A stretch of DNA of 64,000 bases from Cloeon dipterum (GCF_949628265.1 NC_088789.1:7432886-7496885), one strand, 5' to 3'; shown: positions 41,386 through 54,560, counted from the stretch's first letter. Notes: generated by a model not told the origin, from the sequence alone. A program made the numbers and translations.

Positions 41386-44300
41386 GCAATATTTATCTTT
41401 CAATGTCCGCCTTCAAGCAATGGTCAAGGTATAGAAACGAACTTTTAAATTAGATCAGACAACAATTGAGCCGTTGGTGTTTGTTCCCTTTGTAAGCGAC
41501 ACAAAACTTTTTCAATTGTAAAATATCCAGCGGCAACATGGTAGGTTTTATTGATGCCCGATGTTGATGGAAAAGCACGAAAAAAATAGCAAGAACAAAA
41601 TAAAGCGATAACTTAACAATGGGACCGGTCAAAACCTTTCTGCCTGCGTTTCAAAAGAGTTACTCTCAATTGTGTTTCACATTTCTTCACTTCTTGCTCA
41701 TTGAGGTAATTTTTAAACCATATTTTGAGCACAAGAATTGTAAGAATGATGAATAATTCTATATTTGATTTAATTTTAGTGTTATTTAACAATCTTTTTC
41801 CCCCCATAGAAAAGTGCTCCACTGATTCAAGATAAATAATACCAAATATAATGATAATGACAGTCAAATTCCGATTTAAAAAAGTAAAATAAACGTTTGA
41901 ATTGAAAAATATGACTTTAGATTATATTTATATTTACGTACTCTATATTGATAGTCCCTTTTAAATTACACCCATGTCAGGCGGAAGTTGTTTTGCACGT
42001 GCGAAGCCTGACACGAATTGAGTTGCTCTCGTCACTAATGACCTCTTTCGAAAGAGCAGTATTGTTCGTCTCATTAAGAGAAAAGGGAGTTGCTATAGCA
42101 GAGCATGCAGCTTGTCATATGCCGGCGAGTGGCAGCAGCAAAATAATAAATGCGAGAAACAAACAAATAATAAAAGAAAATGTGCTCGTGCATGATGGAA
42201 TGTGTAGGGCTGCCCACACGAGCCAGAGAGCTGGAAAGGCTTCGCAAATGTACATTGCGATGTGCGTTTCCATTTTTCCACCGGCCGCAGAGGCGAGAGC
42301 GACAGAGCGACAGAGAGAGAGAGAGAAAGAAAGAGAGGAAAAACACGGCCTCAGAGAATGAAGGGTGTGTATACATAAGTGTGTATGTACTCGAATGTAT
42401 GTATGTTTGATGCGCACGGGTGCAAAAAGCAGAAGCCGTTTGCAGAATTTTCGCGTCTCAACCGTACAACCCTCGTGTCTGTCGTGCGCTGAAAAAACGA
42501 TTCTTTCTATACAGAGGGTCCCGCATATACTTCACCAAGTAAATTCAAAATCGGTACTAAAGGAGCATTAAATCTGGAAATCTACCGTTAAAATCACCCG
42601 GAGAATGCATTTTGTTTTCGTAAAACAACATAAAATGCATAAACATAATCTTCATTGTAGGCAAGTGGGTGATTTATATACAAAATTAATCAACATAATT
42701 TTTAAATGTATAGCAAAGGAACAAAATTTTTAGACTTGTTGCTCTCTTTAAAATTATTAAAATTCCTTAAAATAAACTTTGTCTCTATTTAAGATTGATT
42801 TTTCTTGCAAACGAATTTTGGTGCGCCCTGTTTACGTACAAATACTAAGTACTGTGAGTCGTCTGCCCGAGTTGGACTATCATATGAGCGGGGTAATTTG
42901 ATACACGCTACTGTGACAGAATTCGAATTTCACGCACTGCACTGCGTGCACGTCAGCGGACGACGGTCCACGCAGACCTATGGCTTCGGCACGGCATGTG
43001 ATTTTTTCGACTTCCCATCAAGTTACACACACAACGCTGCGCGGCGCGAGGCAATGTTGTTTTTCTGTCACTTCTTTATTGGTTTTTCTCCTTCTCTGTG
43101 TAAACGGCACATCTATTATTTAATACCTCCTCAAGAATAACTAATTTAGCTGATACCGGATGAAACGATGATCCTATTACTCCTGAATTTATCGTTCGTT
43201 AATATGAAAACGTTTCGACATAATGAAAACATGTATAACTTAAAAATCGATTCTTTTATTAAAAATCGTCTAACGCAGTTTATTTGCAGATTAGCTTGTT
43301 TGAGAAGGGATTGGAATCGAGTGTGGATTTATTCTGAAGTGATAACAAGGTTTTAGTAGTAATTACGCTCGTTTCAGAAACGAACAGCTGTTCGACCTTT
43401 GAAGCCACGCTCTTGACCGACCGAAAATCCCTCTCAATGTGATAGAGGCACGTTCTGTCAAAAGCCAAGCACACCTCTACATATAACGCATCCCCCTGTC
43501 GACTTGCAACGCTTGAATATCAACGTAATAGATTTTGTTAAAAAAAATGAAGGTTGCTCACACTGCAAAAGTTTCCCTACAAAAGTAGTGACGTGGCACA
43601 AAAGAACAGTGGGAAACATTACTAAAAGTTTACACGACAAAAAATTTCTCATGACCACCTTTTGACTTCAAAATCTCAGTCGTTTTGAACTATCTATCCA
43701 ACTTTTATTTATTTTTGGTTCCATCTTCCTTTGTCATCGATTGATTTTACTAACTGTCGGTGCATGACCAAATCCAGCTGCCTGTGACACCGAATGTTTG
43801 TGAGTTTGCGTCGGTGGCTTTGAGATATCGTTTTTCCGCGAGCTGTTTCATCGCTCGCAGGCTTATTGTTGGCCCGCACTCATAAACGTACTGGGTTATT
43901 TATTCACAGGCACGTACGCACTACACTACGCAGCAGGAGTGAAACAGACACAGCAACCACCGCAGTCGAACTCTGTATACCTTTCTGCTCTCTGGGGGTA
44001 AATTTGTAACAAATCTGTTCGCTGAACTGGAAAAATAACCAGTGCGAGTCACGCAAAATGTTCCCTCTCTTTTCGACAGCTCCGAGGAATAGTTAGAATT
44101 TTAGCTGACAAAACACTTAAAAAGTTGAAGAGATGAAAGAGCAGCGTGTATTGTGCAAGATGTAAATCATCACTCTTTTTAACTATATAACTAAGGCTTT
44201 TGCTCTTTTGGATTCACGAACTGAACGCTGCATGTTTGTGTTGGCACAAACACAAATCGTGTTGGGGTAAATCTTAGAAAGGGCTGTTTCATTTTCATTC

Positions 44301-47300
44301 AATAGCCGTTGGCTCGCATTGCTAAAGCATTCTTAGGAGTGCCAGATAAAACACTAATCAGGAAAGTTAAATGTAAGCAAATATTCCAATTTTAATCAAA
44401 TGCGCGGGAGGCTGTTAAAAAAAGGGTCTCAAGACCGATTAAAAAGATTTTTAAACAATGGAGTAAAAGTCATTTGAAAATTATATTACATAAGTGAAAA
44501 ATATGTAAGGGATTTAATATTTCTAATGCGACGAAAAAAACAGTTGTTATATCTTCTTTAACCTAACCATTCATAGATCTAAATGTGAGCAGCATATAGT
44601 ATATGAAAAAATTCCCAACATAAATCAACGTGATATTATATGTAACTTTTCTTGCCGAACCTCACAAAAGAAGCATTATTTGTGCATGACTGATATAATA
44701 TCCACAAGCTCACGAAAAATTGAGCTCAATTTCTTCGAAGCATATCAAGAAGAAGAGTGAAAGAAACATCCCCAGTTTATCATGGAATAAAAAAGAGCGT
44801 TCGCATCGCAAGCTGCGCCCGATCACCTCACCAGTGTATGGTGGAAGGTAACAAAACAGAAAATTTACCTACCGAGTGGAAGCATATTTTATTGTGCCGC
44901 GCGGCACAAAGGAAATTCCGTCCAAAAATGTATGGCAACACACCTTGAGGCGTCAAACGCGATCTTTGTGTGCGCAGCTCCCCCGGTTTATATGATTGAA
45001 ATATTTTTTAATCAAAGTGACGGGCGGTGCATGTCCTCTGGGGCTAGAACGGAAATTCGCTGAAAAGACCTGCTCACCGACGATGAGACGAAGCGAATCG
45101 TGCAATGATCTTGTTTGTCGGAAACTCAATTGCTCATTGAATGCGATTGTATGAAAAGCAAGCAAGCGTGAGGACGAGGCGGGCACTTTTCACTTTTCCG
45201 CGACCGCCGCCGAGGCCGAAATTGAATTTAAAAATCGGAATCAAGAGCGGCCGCGCGCCCTTTGATGTTGCTCGGTGAAAAATCAGCGCTTTTTCCCGTG
45301 TAAACGGCGCGTAATAGACCGCGCTGTTTGAAGCGAACAATCTGTCTGAGCAATCTAATCAAACTAATTGACGCAACTGCGGGACGCTCGCCGCTCGCTT
45401 ATTAGCGATTGTTTTGTAGGGCCGATCCTCGCCCCCGGCGCACCCCCGCGCCACCCCTCGCCTCCGTGTTTGCTGGCAGTATCAAATTACCGCACCTACT
45501 GAATGCCGCTGTGCAGCACTTGCGATAATCACAGCACGCGCGCTTTGACACACAGAAGTTTAATCTCTGTGTGCGCTGCACGGAAGCCCTGAGCAAAAAT
45601 TCCGCACTACTCCGTAATTAATTCATCACTGTAATGGCCCTCGCGGACTGAATTCAATTGCACCCGCAAAAAGCTTGCCTAGCGACAATTGTAGACATTA
45701 ATAATAAAAAACAAAAGGTCTGCTGTTAGCGCAATTATTCTACGGTTTTCACCCACGTTGTTTGATTTAATAAAAATTGGGAAAAATGTAAAATAAAATG
45801 CTACATATCGAGATGGCAGTTTTATTTAACTGCCTTACTTGCAATTAAATAATCACCCTTTCTCACATGCTTTTTCCCCATTTGTAAACTGACCTGTGAT
45901 AACATGAATGTACTGACAAATTGTGAGAATAAACAGCCATCAAAGACAAAAAATTTCATACTTAACGATCCGTTAGCTAATTCTGTGGTATGAATTTTAA
46001 GGCAAGTTATTGCTGACTAGGCCTGTCTGTATTTATTTTATTTTTCTAAAACTGGGGTTTACATTTTATTATTATAAGGTTTTAACAAAGAAAGTGCGGC
46101 AGAGCTTCCCAAGGCTTAAGAAATCGCAACATAAACATATGTTTGTCTTGTCCACTGTAATTATTTTACACGTTGTAGACAAATTCTATGCTTACATTGA
46201 AAAACTAGTCAACCAAAGCATAAACAAAATAATTGTCTTACCTGAACTCTTGACTCAGGCAGGCTGATTTTCAGTGCAACTTCTTCCCTCATGAAGATAT
46301 CAGGATATCGTGTTTTGCCGAACAAAGCTTCGAGTACGTCGAGTTGTGCCCTGGTAAAGGTCGTTCGCTCCCTCCTCTGCTTCCTCGGGTTGCCAGGGCC
46401 CCACACTTCTGGATAGCGAGAGAAAGAACCTTGTCACCATTTTCGGCGTTTTATCAGCATTAATCACCACTTTTAAAATACCCCTCCCACGACAAATGCA
46501 TAGCTTTTTAATCGGCGCCTCTTATGTTGTCACGGAAAGGCGTGTGCCCATTATACCATACATAAATTGAACAAACGCCCAACTATTTTATACACCAATA
46601 AAAGAGCCCTTTCATAACTTACAAAAATTTATCAAAGTAAATTAGAAATTCGTATTTATGGCATATATAAGGGGGTGTGCATTTAAACAGCAAATATTAT
46701 TATTACATAATAAATGTAGGGAAATATAAAACTGCTTCAGCTTTGTCCTTCTGGAAATAAGGATCCTAGCATTTTTTACCATAAATGTTGCCATTTCTAA
46801 CATGGTTTGATTTTTAACTTTTGAAAATTATCATAAATATTATTTTAACTTATGATAATTTTAAAAGTATTTATGGCAAATAGTGTGAATAAACATAAAA
46901 ACAAAAGTAATAAATTTCTCGGACATTACCAAGAACGTTGGAAAATGTGGAATTTCCTGTGAAAAAGTCACATTTTGTTGAATAATTGTACTCTTCGACA
47001 GGTAAAAAGGGTTGTGGTAGATGTGCAGCATGCGACTCAGGGACCTCTATACCAATTGTTACACCTAACCAAACAAAACACATACGTTTGCATTACTGAA
47101 AAAAAGAGTTATCTTTTATGCTGCTGATGCTCAAAGTGAAAACGTGGTCTTTCGGCAAAGCACAACAAAATCCCAAAAGGCTTGTTTGTCGCGTAGGGAG
47201 GACATTCCATTTAACAAATTTCAACATAGAAATTATTTAGGCTTGAGGAGATATTTTTTACTCGCTGAAATACGCTGAAAAACTAATCGCGAGTTTTCTG

Positions 47301-50300
47301 ATAATGAAAAAACACGTAGATTATTTTGATACTTTTAAAATGCATCGTCGTGGGCGAGGTAAAACAATAGAAAAATCAATCTGTTCTCACCTGGGCCAGG
47401 GTAGCCCATGGACGTGTGCAAGGGGTCATGGTGCATGGTGGACATGTTGAGGCTGGCCAGTCCGTTGACGGAGTACCCTGAAGATTTGAGGTAGCTCGCC
47501 ATGCCCGAGGACGCATTCGGCGTCGACCCGCAAGTGCTGAACGCTGGGAACGCCAAATCTGCGTCTGCGTTGCACCTGGAATAATGCCTGTAAGTCGTTT
47601 GGTGCGCTGTTCTCAAAGGCTACATGCTTATTTTACATATAACAATACAGGGATCAATAGCTTTTTACGTCTACGGGCACTTTTCTGAATATTTTCAATT
47701 TCTAGCAAACAAATGATTTTTTAGAGCGAGCAGTGTGTCAAAGGTTTATTTTCACGTTTTCCAACCAACGCATAAATTCTGGCTTCGTTTTCTAGTGCAA
47801 TCTGAATCGAGCAGTCACACACAGAGCAATATCGAGCGAACCAAAGGGTATAAAAGCGCGTGTGACTGTCAAAAAGCAATATCATCATTATTTTCCACTG
47901 CGTGGAAGCCGTGGAATGGTGGGGGCGTTAAATCCTCTTTTTTTGCGCGCGCGACAGAGAGAGAAAGAGATAGATAGCCAGCGTGCTGTATGGCATTGTG
48001 CAGCAGAAATGTCACCGAGATCGATAGCACGTCATGCTCGCTACGCTACAACACAAGCACAAGTTGCAAACTCACGTCGACCAAATCAAAGCATTAAACT
48101 CGGCAAAATCATCAGTATTCAATATTTTTTTATTCACCGATGTATTCTGCAGGAAAAATTTACGCTTCAAAAATTTTCAGGAAACGGATGAACAGTAAAA
48201 ATATTAGAGATTTATTTATTCCAACAAAACATGGTTGCCAAGTATAAAGAAACATAATACATTTTGTCCCTAAAGTCGCTGGAAAGGTGCGTAAACCAGC
48301 TAGTGGCCTATTTGAGCATTTCGAGTCACTTAACAATAATGTATTTTGAAATTTCCGCAGTTCCAATAACACACAAACAATTAAAGGGATTCCTTGGGTT
48401 TAGTTAACCACCTTTTGCTATCTCTGGCACTGATTATAAAAGCAGTGCATTTCAAAAAAAAAAAAAAAACAGCAATGGCGGGCTTTGAAAAATTGAAGCA
48501 CGCTCTGCCGTTTAAATCCCTGACCGAAAAATATATCGTACCACGTGGCGATCATAATTGTGTTATCTTACTTAGCAGCTTAAGTTAATGAACTGACCAC
48601 TAATAATAATCTTCCAACCATAAGTATACCGTGTGAATCATAATCTTTCAAAATCCGCTTTTAACGTCATTTTCTTTAAAGGAATGCGCAGCGACTATTA
48701 CATCCAACTGGGGGCATGAACGATGGTAACTGCCAAAGAGGGATGAATGCCATTTTAGGAAACCCACATTCTCTCACGTTACCTATTATTCTCTCACGCT
48801 GCGAGCAAGGTGAAAAAACAAGTCGAACTTACGCGTTGACCAACTGGGACTGGGAAGTTCAGAAAGAAGTCACAAGGGTGAAGCCAATATTTGTTTATTC
48901 ACCTTGCGAAGCTAAATATTTTTTTTCGGAGGTAATGTGTCATTATTCATCATTCACAGATTCATGGGCCACGATGGCTGGTGGCTTTATTGCTGTGACT
49001 AGATAGTGCATTATTTATTTATTGGAAACCATTCTCAAGCAACTCTAACCAACATGAAAAAATATTATTTCTCTATCCATCGTTATGTATATTATAAATT
49101 TTTAACTGGCAGTACATTTACTTCCACGCTGAAAAATAAAGGACGAATTGCTAAGAGTGCCCTCCATTCCTTATTTATTATTTACTAATTTAAGGTGACT
49201 TAGATTATACTGATTTTAGCGAATTTTTGCTATAATTATAAACACAAATTCAATCGATTTAAATAATTTTTTTTCCGAAAGTACAAAATCATATTTTCAG
49301 ATAGTTGTCCATTTTAAGTCCCCACTTTTTCAGTGGAAAGGCTGTATCTGAATATGAGTTTCCCAATCAGAGCCCCCGATTTCTTTATCATTTTGAAATA
49401 TAAAAATTTCAACAATTTAGAATTATAGTTATGCCTCAATGTCTTTGTGTGGAATCCCACAAATTGTAGAAATGCCAGATTTAAAGATTACAAAAAGGTA
49501 TGGCGAATTTGGCATATTTATAAAATTCGATTGATAATAAATTAAAATGATTAGTTTTCCCTATTAAACAAGTTAATAAATCAATAAAAACAAAGCTTAC
49601 CTCAACGTATGGACAGATAAATTAAATGAGACAAATTTTCACACCATGACTATATTTAACACTCATTGGCAAAGGGCAGCGAGCTGGAATAATTAAGTCG
49701 ATTAATAATGTATAATTATTTGCATTGAATACTATTTCTTACTTAAGGGAGCAAAAGGCACAAAGTATATTAGTCGCTGGCCTTGCAAGAGCGCTGTAGC
49801 TTTTAGCGTATATTATAGATGTTGGGCGCTCAGAAGCTTCTTTGTGAATGAGTGTGTTTACCACTATATTAATTGTGCACATGGGCTCAAAGGTAACAGG
49901 TTAGCTTCATCAGGTGGCGCAACCTTTCAAACTGCGTCAAGGTTTTATTTATATTTCCTCAACTGCGAATGACCTATCAAAAATTAAAGCAACAAATAAG
50001 ATCGCAAGTTTAGCGAGATAATTCATCCCAATGAAGATTTTTTTTAAAGAAAAAAATATTTATCTAGAATCTTTGGAAGTCGAGCCAATTCAGAAGAATT
50101 ATCGGCTTATACAGCTTCACAATGCAGCACAATTAATGCAGTCATCTACACATTATCATGCAATCAAAAATTAATGCAGTATAGTCGATGAAAGTCCGAT
50201 TCAATTGTTTTTATAAGACTGTAACAGGGAATTGTTTATTTAAAGCAAAGTCAAAGTTGGCAGGTACGTAATTTTGTAGAATATTTAATCGATAATTGTT

Positions 50301-53300
50301 TGTTTTTTTCACTTAACATCACGTTTGTCACTCAGATTTTTTAGTTCACTCGGTGACATGTTCCATAGTCTCGGCAAAATACATTCAGACTTTCTATTGA
50401 AATATTTGTTTTCAAGCATTGGCTCATCAACAAAAGTAACATTCTTGTATTATACTGATGTAATCTCTGAATACCAAAGTCGCCATCAAAATATTTAACA
50501 CACAACAAATTAATTTGATAAATTTTGTCAGCAGGCAACACATGCCAAATATGAAAAAAATTCGCAACATTTGGTTAATTTTTTTTGAACACATTTTAAA
50601 CAATATTTTTTCTTGGAGTAATAAAAGTGACAAGTTCACAGCTCCCCATGCGGTTATACCATAATTCAAATAGGAATGAGCATATAGAGAGAAATAAATA
50701 ATGATCCTTCGCATGTTATAGGGCATATTAGCCTTTAAGTAACATACAATTTTATGGAGCTTTTTTGAACCACGTTGAATTTGAGCCTTAATGATGTCTC
50801 GGAGCAATGAAGTGCATTAAATCTAGTACGGAAGCTTCTTTGCGCGCGTGCACATTATTGATTTTGAGTAAGCGGCCTGATACTTTCATCCCCCGATGCG
50901 AAGTCAATTTCGGCGCAACCTGCTGCGATCTCGAGCGCACTTCAGCTCTCATAATATGGCGAAAATCGAAAAAGGCTGGGCAGCCAGCCGGGAAAGTTAA
51001 ACGCCGCTTGCTCCCCGCCGAGCGAGCGCTGCCAATGTAAATATTTGCAGGGCGAGAGCGCAGCATGGCGGGCGGGCTGCGGCCGACTCCACTCTTGCGG
51101 CTCCCGGTGATTAGAGCGGCTCTTATCAACAAGTGCACAGTCATTGTTTGCAGTCTCCATCTCGCGATTGCGGCTGCAACCCCTGTTCTGAGCAGAATGT
51201 GAAGATTGCAACCCTTGAAACACAATGAGTCGTGCACGACGGCTTAAGTTTTTCCTCTCTGCCGCCCGACGCTGAAGCAAAGAGGAAGCGACAGAGAGCG
51301 GTCGGCGAACACTGTTGAGAGCTCGCATGAATGGTCAATTTGAAAAAGCACAGCCCGCTTCACAAGCATACAAAAATACCCGTGGTTTATCTGGCATTTC
51401 CTTCTCAAATAAGTTCACAGAAAACATGCATTCTCTCTGCGGCAGGTGCATCGCAGGAATTTCAGTCATAAAATAAATAGCATCTGCAAATTTAAAACTT
51501 TTGCTAAACAGTAATTGGAGGGGGCCGAATTTTGAGGAGACATGTATTATTTACTAGATTTGCATGCCATGGATATCACTTTTTGTTCTGAGTCAATCAG
51601 ATGTATCATTATGAACCCCAAGATTATTTGTAAATTTAATGTAGATTTTGCGGTGAACGGTGAGATTAGTATCACACTGACACTTTGAAATGTTCAACAA
51701 AAAGAATTAATAGTTAAAGAGAAGCAGCAAAGAGTTGTAAAAATCGATACAAACTATATTGTATACTTATAGTATTGCACGCATAATTGCATTTAATAAA
51801 TCATTAATTCATTCAAATTTAAGACTTGGTTTTCAAATCATTGGAACTCTCCAGAGAATCTTTAATTGAAATTAGATCGACCTTTTGAAAATTGTATTTG
51901 AATATATACGTCTAAATTGGTAGACTAAATCTGTGTACTGTCTGAAACTTGTTCTCATAATTAGAAGTGAGTCGCTCTTTATCTCTTGCAATTGACGTTT
52001 TTTTAATTTGAATAAAAATTACCAAATTAAATGTAATTTTCACTCCTTGTTAGCATAAACTTCTAAGAACAGCCTAAAAATACGAGGAGTAAAAGTATGA
52101 AAGTGATATGTATAACTTTTTAATATGTTTTTTGCTGAGCAAGATTTGAAAAGGGGAAACGAGGAGATGATATTGCTGTATATATGAATTTTGTTTTCTG
52201 ACGAGTCCTACAGGGTTGAAACTGCCGCTGAACAGTATAAGAGCGTGTTATTAATTTATTTCTCAAAAATTTCAACTAAGTGTAAATCTACGCAGAGCTG
52301 AGAGAGTCATTTCATTTCATTTCACTGAATTCAATTTTCATGAATTGTTTTCTAGAGTTCTATCGCAGATCGCAGCTTGACGGCGGCTTCGTTCATATTT
52401 AGGAGGCGAGTGGCATTAATAGATAACAGCTAGCCATATATACCTGCGAGTGTATTTCTTACTTTGTCTATTTTAAAATTAATTTTCATCGTGAAGGAAT
52501 AATTGAAATATTCACACTCAAGAATACTATGAGTTGGCGAGAACTGCATATAAAAAGCCGCGAATTAGTCTTTTTATATACATGTCGTTAAAAAAGGGGT
52601 CTAAAAATCCTGTGTTTTTCATGTAAAGCACGAATGAAAACTCAAGTGGTTCGCTACTGGTTGCCCAAAACACTTATAACACCTTTTTGTTAGCAGGTGA
52701 TATAATCATGGGACCAAAAGCGCGTTTGAGAAAAACGGAGACGATATTTTTTTTTATCCATCCGAGCCGCAAGCGGAGGAATACAAAACAATATATTCCC
52801 CCAATTACAGGGAACACACGTGTCGCTCTCATCAAACACTAGAGACGCTGAGTGCCTCCTCATCTCGCGAGCTATTCTCAATCAGTGTGGAAAATCAGCA
52901 ATCACAAAGCAGCTCACTCCCTCTGCTGCCCTTTCGAGCGTAAAACCGCGGCATAGAAAAGCGACAAACTATTTGCGAGCGTGCACGCGGGGCGTCGAAT
53001 TCTCCCTCGCTGAGGTCCTTATGCCCTGATGCCAATGAAACGAAACGACCAACTGCACTTTAATCGGACTTGCGCATCTAGTTTCATGAATCTCAACTGC
53101 ACGTGCCGCCGCGGCCGCCGAAAGTGCAAGGGCATCTCTCGACTGCGCTAATGAGCCGACTATATATTCTATTTGTTCCCCTGCGCTCATCCCCGGATAA
53201 TTGCGTCGATTGCGCTTTTCGATAACAACCGGCAGTGCTCGTTTGAAACAAACGATGCTGCACGCTTCATGATAAGGGTGTCTTATCTCCGAGCATCTCT

Positions 53301-53704
53301 GTGACTGGCATTGATTGTTAAACGGTATTAAATGAGCACTCTCACGGCGATCATTATTTGGAGGATTATTTATATGTGCATTTTCAATTTCAAACTCAAT
53401 TTTTCGTCATTAAGGATCTTCCAAATTAAATAAAATCCCAGAAAATTCTCTATCGCTAGCATATAGGGATATTGTTTGGTTTGGATAATATATTTGTTTT
53501 TCACATGATAAGCAGTTTTTTAAATAAATCATTCTTAAACCTCTGGTTACTTCAAGAGTTTATTAAAAGTTTTCATGATTTTAGCTCGCTCAAGCAAAAA
53601 ATAAATTATGCTAAAAATCATGGTGGAAACTGGAAACGCATACGGCAATGGATATTTTAACATAGTATGCAAACTCACCCGCTGGCAAGGCTGTTTGGCC
53701 ACAT
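38808..53704 (-). CDS. oc: Orthodenticle/Otx homeodomain transcription factor
   Basis: Coding exons in transcript order: 53704-53679, 47575-47391, 46408-46242, 40941-40548, 39194-39013 and 38894-38808, giving 346 residues in phase. Residues 34-45 ([12 protein letters not shown]) match the classical Otx start, so the leader exon adds 33 residues. The homeodomain spans about 81-140 ([20 protein letters not shown] onward), with Lys at position 50 (VWFK) as in bicoid-class proteins. An intron splits it between residues 46 and 47 (VQ|VWF), the usual place in paired-like genes. Beyond it lie Ser-, Pro- and Ala-rich regions and an IWSPAS motif, an Otx hallmark. The familiar C-terminal Otx tail ending WKFQVL is not present; the end reads [10 protein letters not shown]. 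By family it specifies head, eye and ventral nerve cord. Large introns fit a heavily regulated gene. Confidence 0.93.
39783..39948. repeat. CACGTG foldback element, shorter copy
   Basis: Begins AAATCTCAGAGCCAGCC, contains GGACACGTGGTCAGC with CACGTG at 39821-39826, and ends with an inverted counterpart GCAGCTGACAATG...TTTAGAAAT. It aligns with the 34,265 copy over both ends and the core. Confidence 0.55.
40034..40095. repeat. CACGTG foldback family, left-end fragment
   Basis: GTTTAGAGGTCTCAGC matches the left terminus of the 34,265 copy exactly over 14 bases, followed by a related GC-rich block ending GCGGGTCAC. The right half is missing. Confidence 0.45.
40942..46241 (-). other. Intron splitting the otd homeobox
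   Basis: A 5.3-kb intron between homeodomain residues 46 and 47. It holds an AT microsatellite, a purine-rich GA tract (about 42,305-42,335) and CpG-richer blocks at about 42,180-42,310 and 44,980-45,600. Open frames antisense to or beside otd exons (for example 40,643-41,026 plus) are shadows. No independent gene is supported. Confidence 0.55.
41322..41382. repeat. (AT)n microsatellite
   Basis: An uninterrupted TA dinucleotide run of about 60 bases in the otd homeobox intron. Likely polymorphic. Confidence 0.95.
46930..47064 (-). other. Candidate cassette exon of otd, before the homeodomain exon
   Basis: On the minus strand a T-rich tract and TTGGTTAG precede the segment, and a GTAATG donor follows it. 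It is 135 bases (45 codons). It starts and ends in phase 1, matching both neighbouring otd exons, and has no stop in frame. The predicted peptide begins [16 protein letters not shown] and is not low-complexity. Inclusion would insert 45 residues between the MASYLK...YPGP segment and the homeodomain. No known Otx sequence I recall has it, so it may be alternative or a chance open segment. Confidence 0.4.
48282..48469. repeat. Dispersed repeat, copy with internal insertion and A run
   Basis: GCTGGAAAGGTGC...AAACCAGC, TTTGAGCATTTCGAGTCACT, and TTAACCAC.TTTTGC.ATCTCTG blocks recur in the same order at 57,044-57,175. This copy has about 75 extra bases between the second and third blocks. It is followed by a run of about 16 A (48,454-48,469), which could reflect retroposition. 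No coding capacity. Confidence 0.5.
50341..50807 (-). mobile_element. Decayed non-LTR retrotransposon, reverse-transcriptase C-terminal fragment
   Basis: Minus-strand translation gives [20 protein letters not shown] then [12 protein letters not shown], the thumb-side motif of LINE reverse transcriptases (Y..L..HL.YGI..WG). After a frameshift near 50,540 it continues [17 protein letters not shown], matching the H.YNTR motif at the end of many LINE proteins. It lacks the upstream endonuclease and catalytic core, so it is a dead 5'-truncated remnant inside the first otd intron. Confidence 0.7.
52160..52320 (+). repeat. Hammerhead-core-like dispersed repeat
   Basis: CTGACGAG (52198-52205), 12 bases that can fold (GUCC/GGGU), and GAAAC (52218-52222). 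The downstream GCTGAACAG, a TAATTTATTT stretch and a later CGCAGAG block are shared, in order, with the 57,672 copy. The upstream GAGATGATATTGCTG is also shared. Both core boxes are intact here. Confidence 0.55.
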
Positions 53705-53729
53705 GAGATGCACGCTCGGGGTTTATTAT
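53679..53729 (-). other. oc: Otd leader exon with start codon
   Basis: A 51-base exon bounded by acceptor TTGATTCCAG and donor GTGAGT on the minus strand. It reads TAA TAA in frame, then ATG TGG CCA AAC AGC CTT GCC AGC GG, which splices in frame to the exon at 47,575. The two stops rule out upstream coding in this frame, so the ATG at 53702-53704 is the natural start if this exon is used. A further 5' exon must exist upstream, because there is an acceptor; I could not locate it. Confidence 0.6.
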
Positions 53730-54431
53730 CTGGAATCAAAATTAGAAGAAATTTGTTTGAAAAAGAGCACTGCGTACACGTTATTTTATAAATGGTAGAT
53801 TCTTAAGTATAATTATATTATTGCATTGTTGATTGTAAGTCAAAGCTTAACCAGGACGGCCATTTTTATTTGAGATAGCATTTTTCTGGAACGTTTTCAA
53901 CTTTGCCGTGACGAATAAATTTGATTTAAACGCTAAATGCAACAATATAATACATTTTCCTTGCGGCAGAAGATCATGGCAGAACCAACTTCGGAGTTTA
54001 ATTATGAAGCCTATTATTGAGAGATGCGAATGAATTCATATGCGCAAATTATAAGGTTTTATTTATAGTGTTGATAATTTAATTAGGCGATGTCTTTGAG
54101 TGTTATGATTTTTTTTATCTAAACGTCTTTAAATTGAAGGTTCATTTCTCACATTTTCCACCTAAATTTTATAATAGCTTCAAATCCGGACTCTTCTGCA
54201 ATTAATTATTCATTTTAGCATTTCTGAAGGTAACGGTCAGCAAAATACATTCAATGTTTTAACAATTTATATTAAAATAATGAATATTTGGGCGCAAACG
54301 TATAGGTTAACAACCAAATAAAAAATTCAGATAGCAAATACAAACAGGATGTTCTAGAATTCCAGCATGATGGCTTCAATCTGTGGAACACCCACAGACA
54401 TTAACAATACTTATTTTTCGAGATTTTCTAG

Positions 54432-54560
54432 GAACTGGGGGTGCGGCATGTCAAAACAACTATTGTGAGAGCAAATGCTGGATTTATAGTGTGGGATACG
54501 GGGTTGGATCCAAAAGGAAATGCATCTGGTTCCTTTGTAGAAGTAGTATTTAAACCATGA
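54432..54560 (+). other. Exon-like coding segment of unknown origin
   Basis: A TTTTCTAG acceptor-like site (54424-54431) opens a 42-residue frame ending in TGA at 54558-54560. The peptide (ELGVRHVKTTIVRANAGFIV, then WDTGLDPKGNASGSF) has normal protein composition and is not low-complexity, unlike the noise frames nearby. No upstream partner exon was found. It could be the last exon of an unseen gene, a processed fragment, or chance. Confidence 0.25.

Larger units (their letters stand above)
47576..53678 (-). other. First otd intron between the leader and second coding exon
   Basis: A 6.1-kb intron. It contains a copy of a dispersed repeat followed by an A run (48,282-48,469), a decayed LINE fragment (50,341-50,807), a hammerhead-core-like repeat (52,160-52,320), and CpG-rich islands at about 50,800-51,340 and 52,840-53,260. 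Other parts are AT-rich without signal. Confidence 0.55.
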
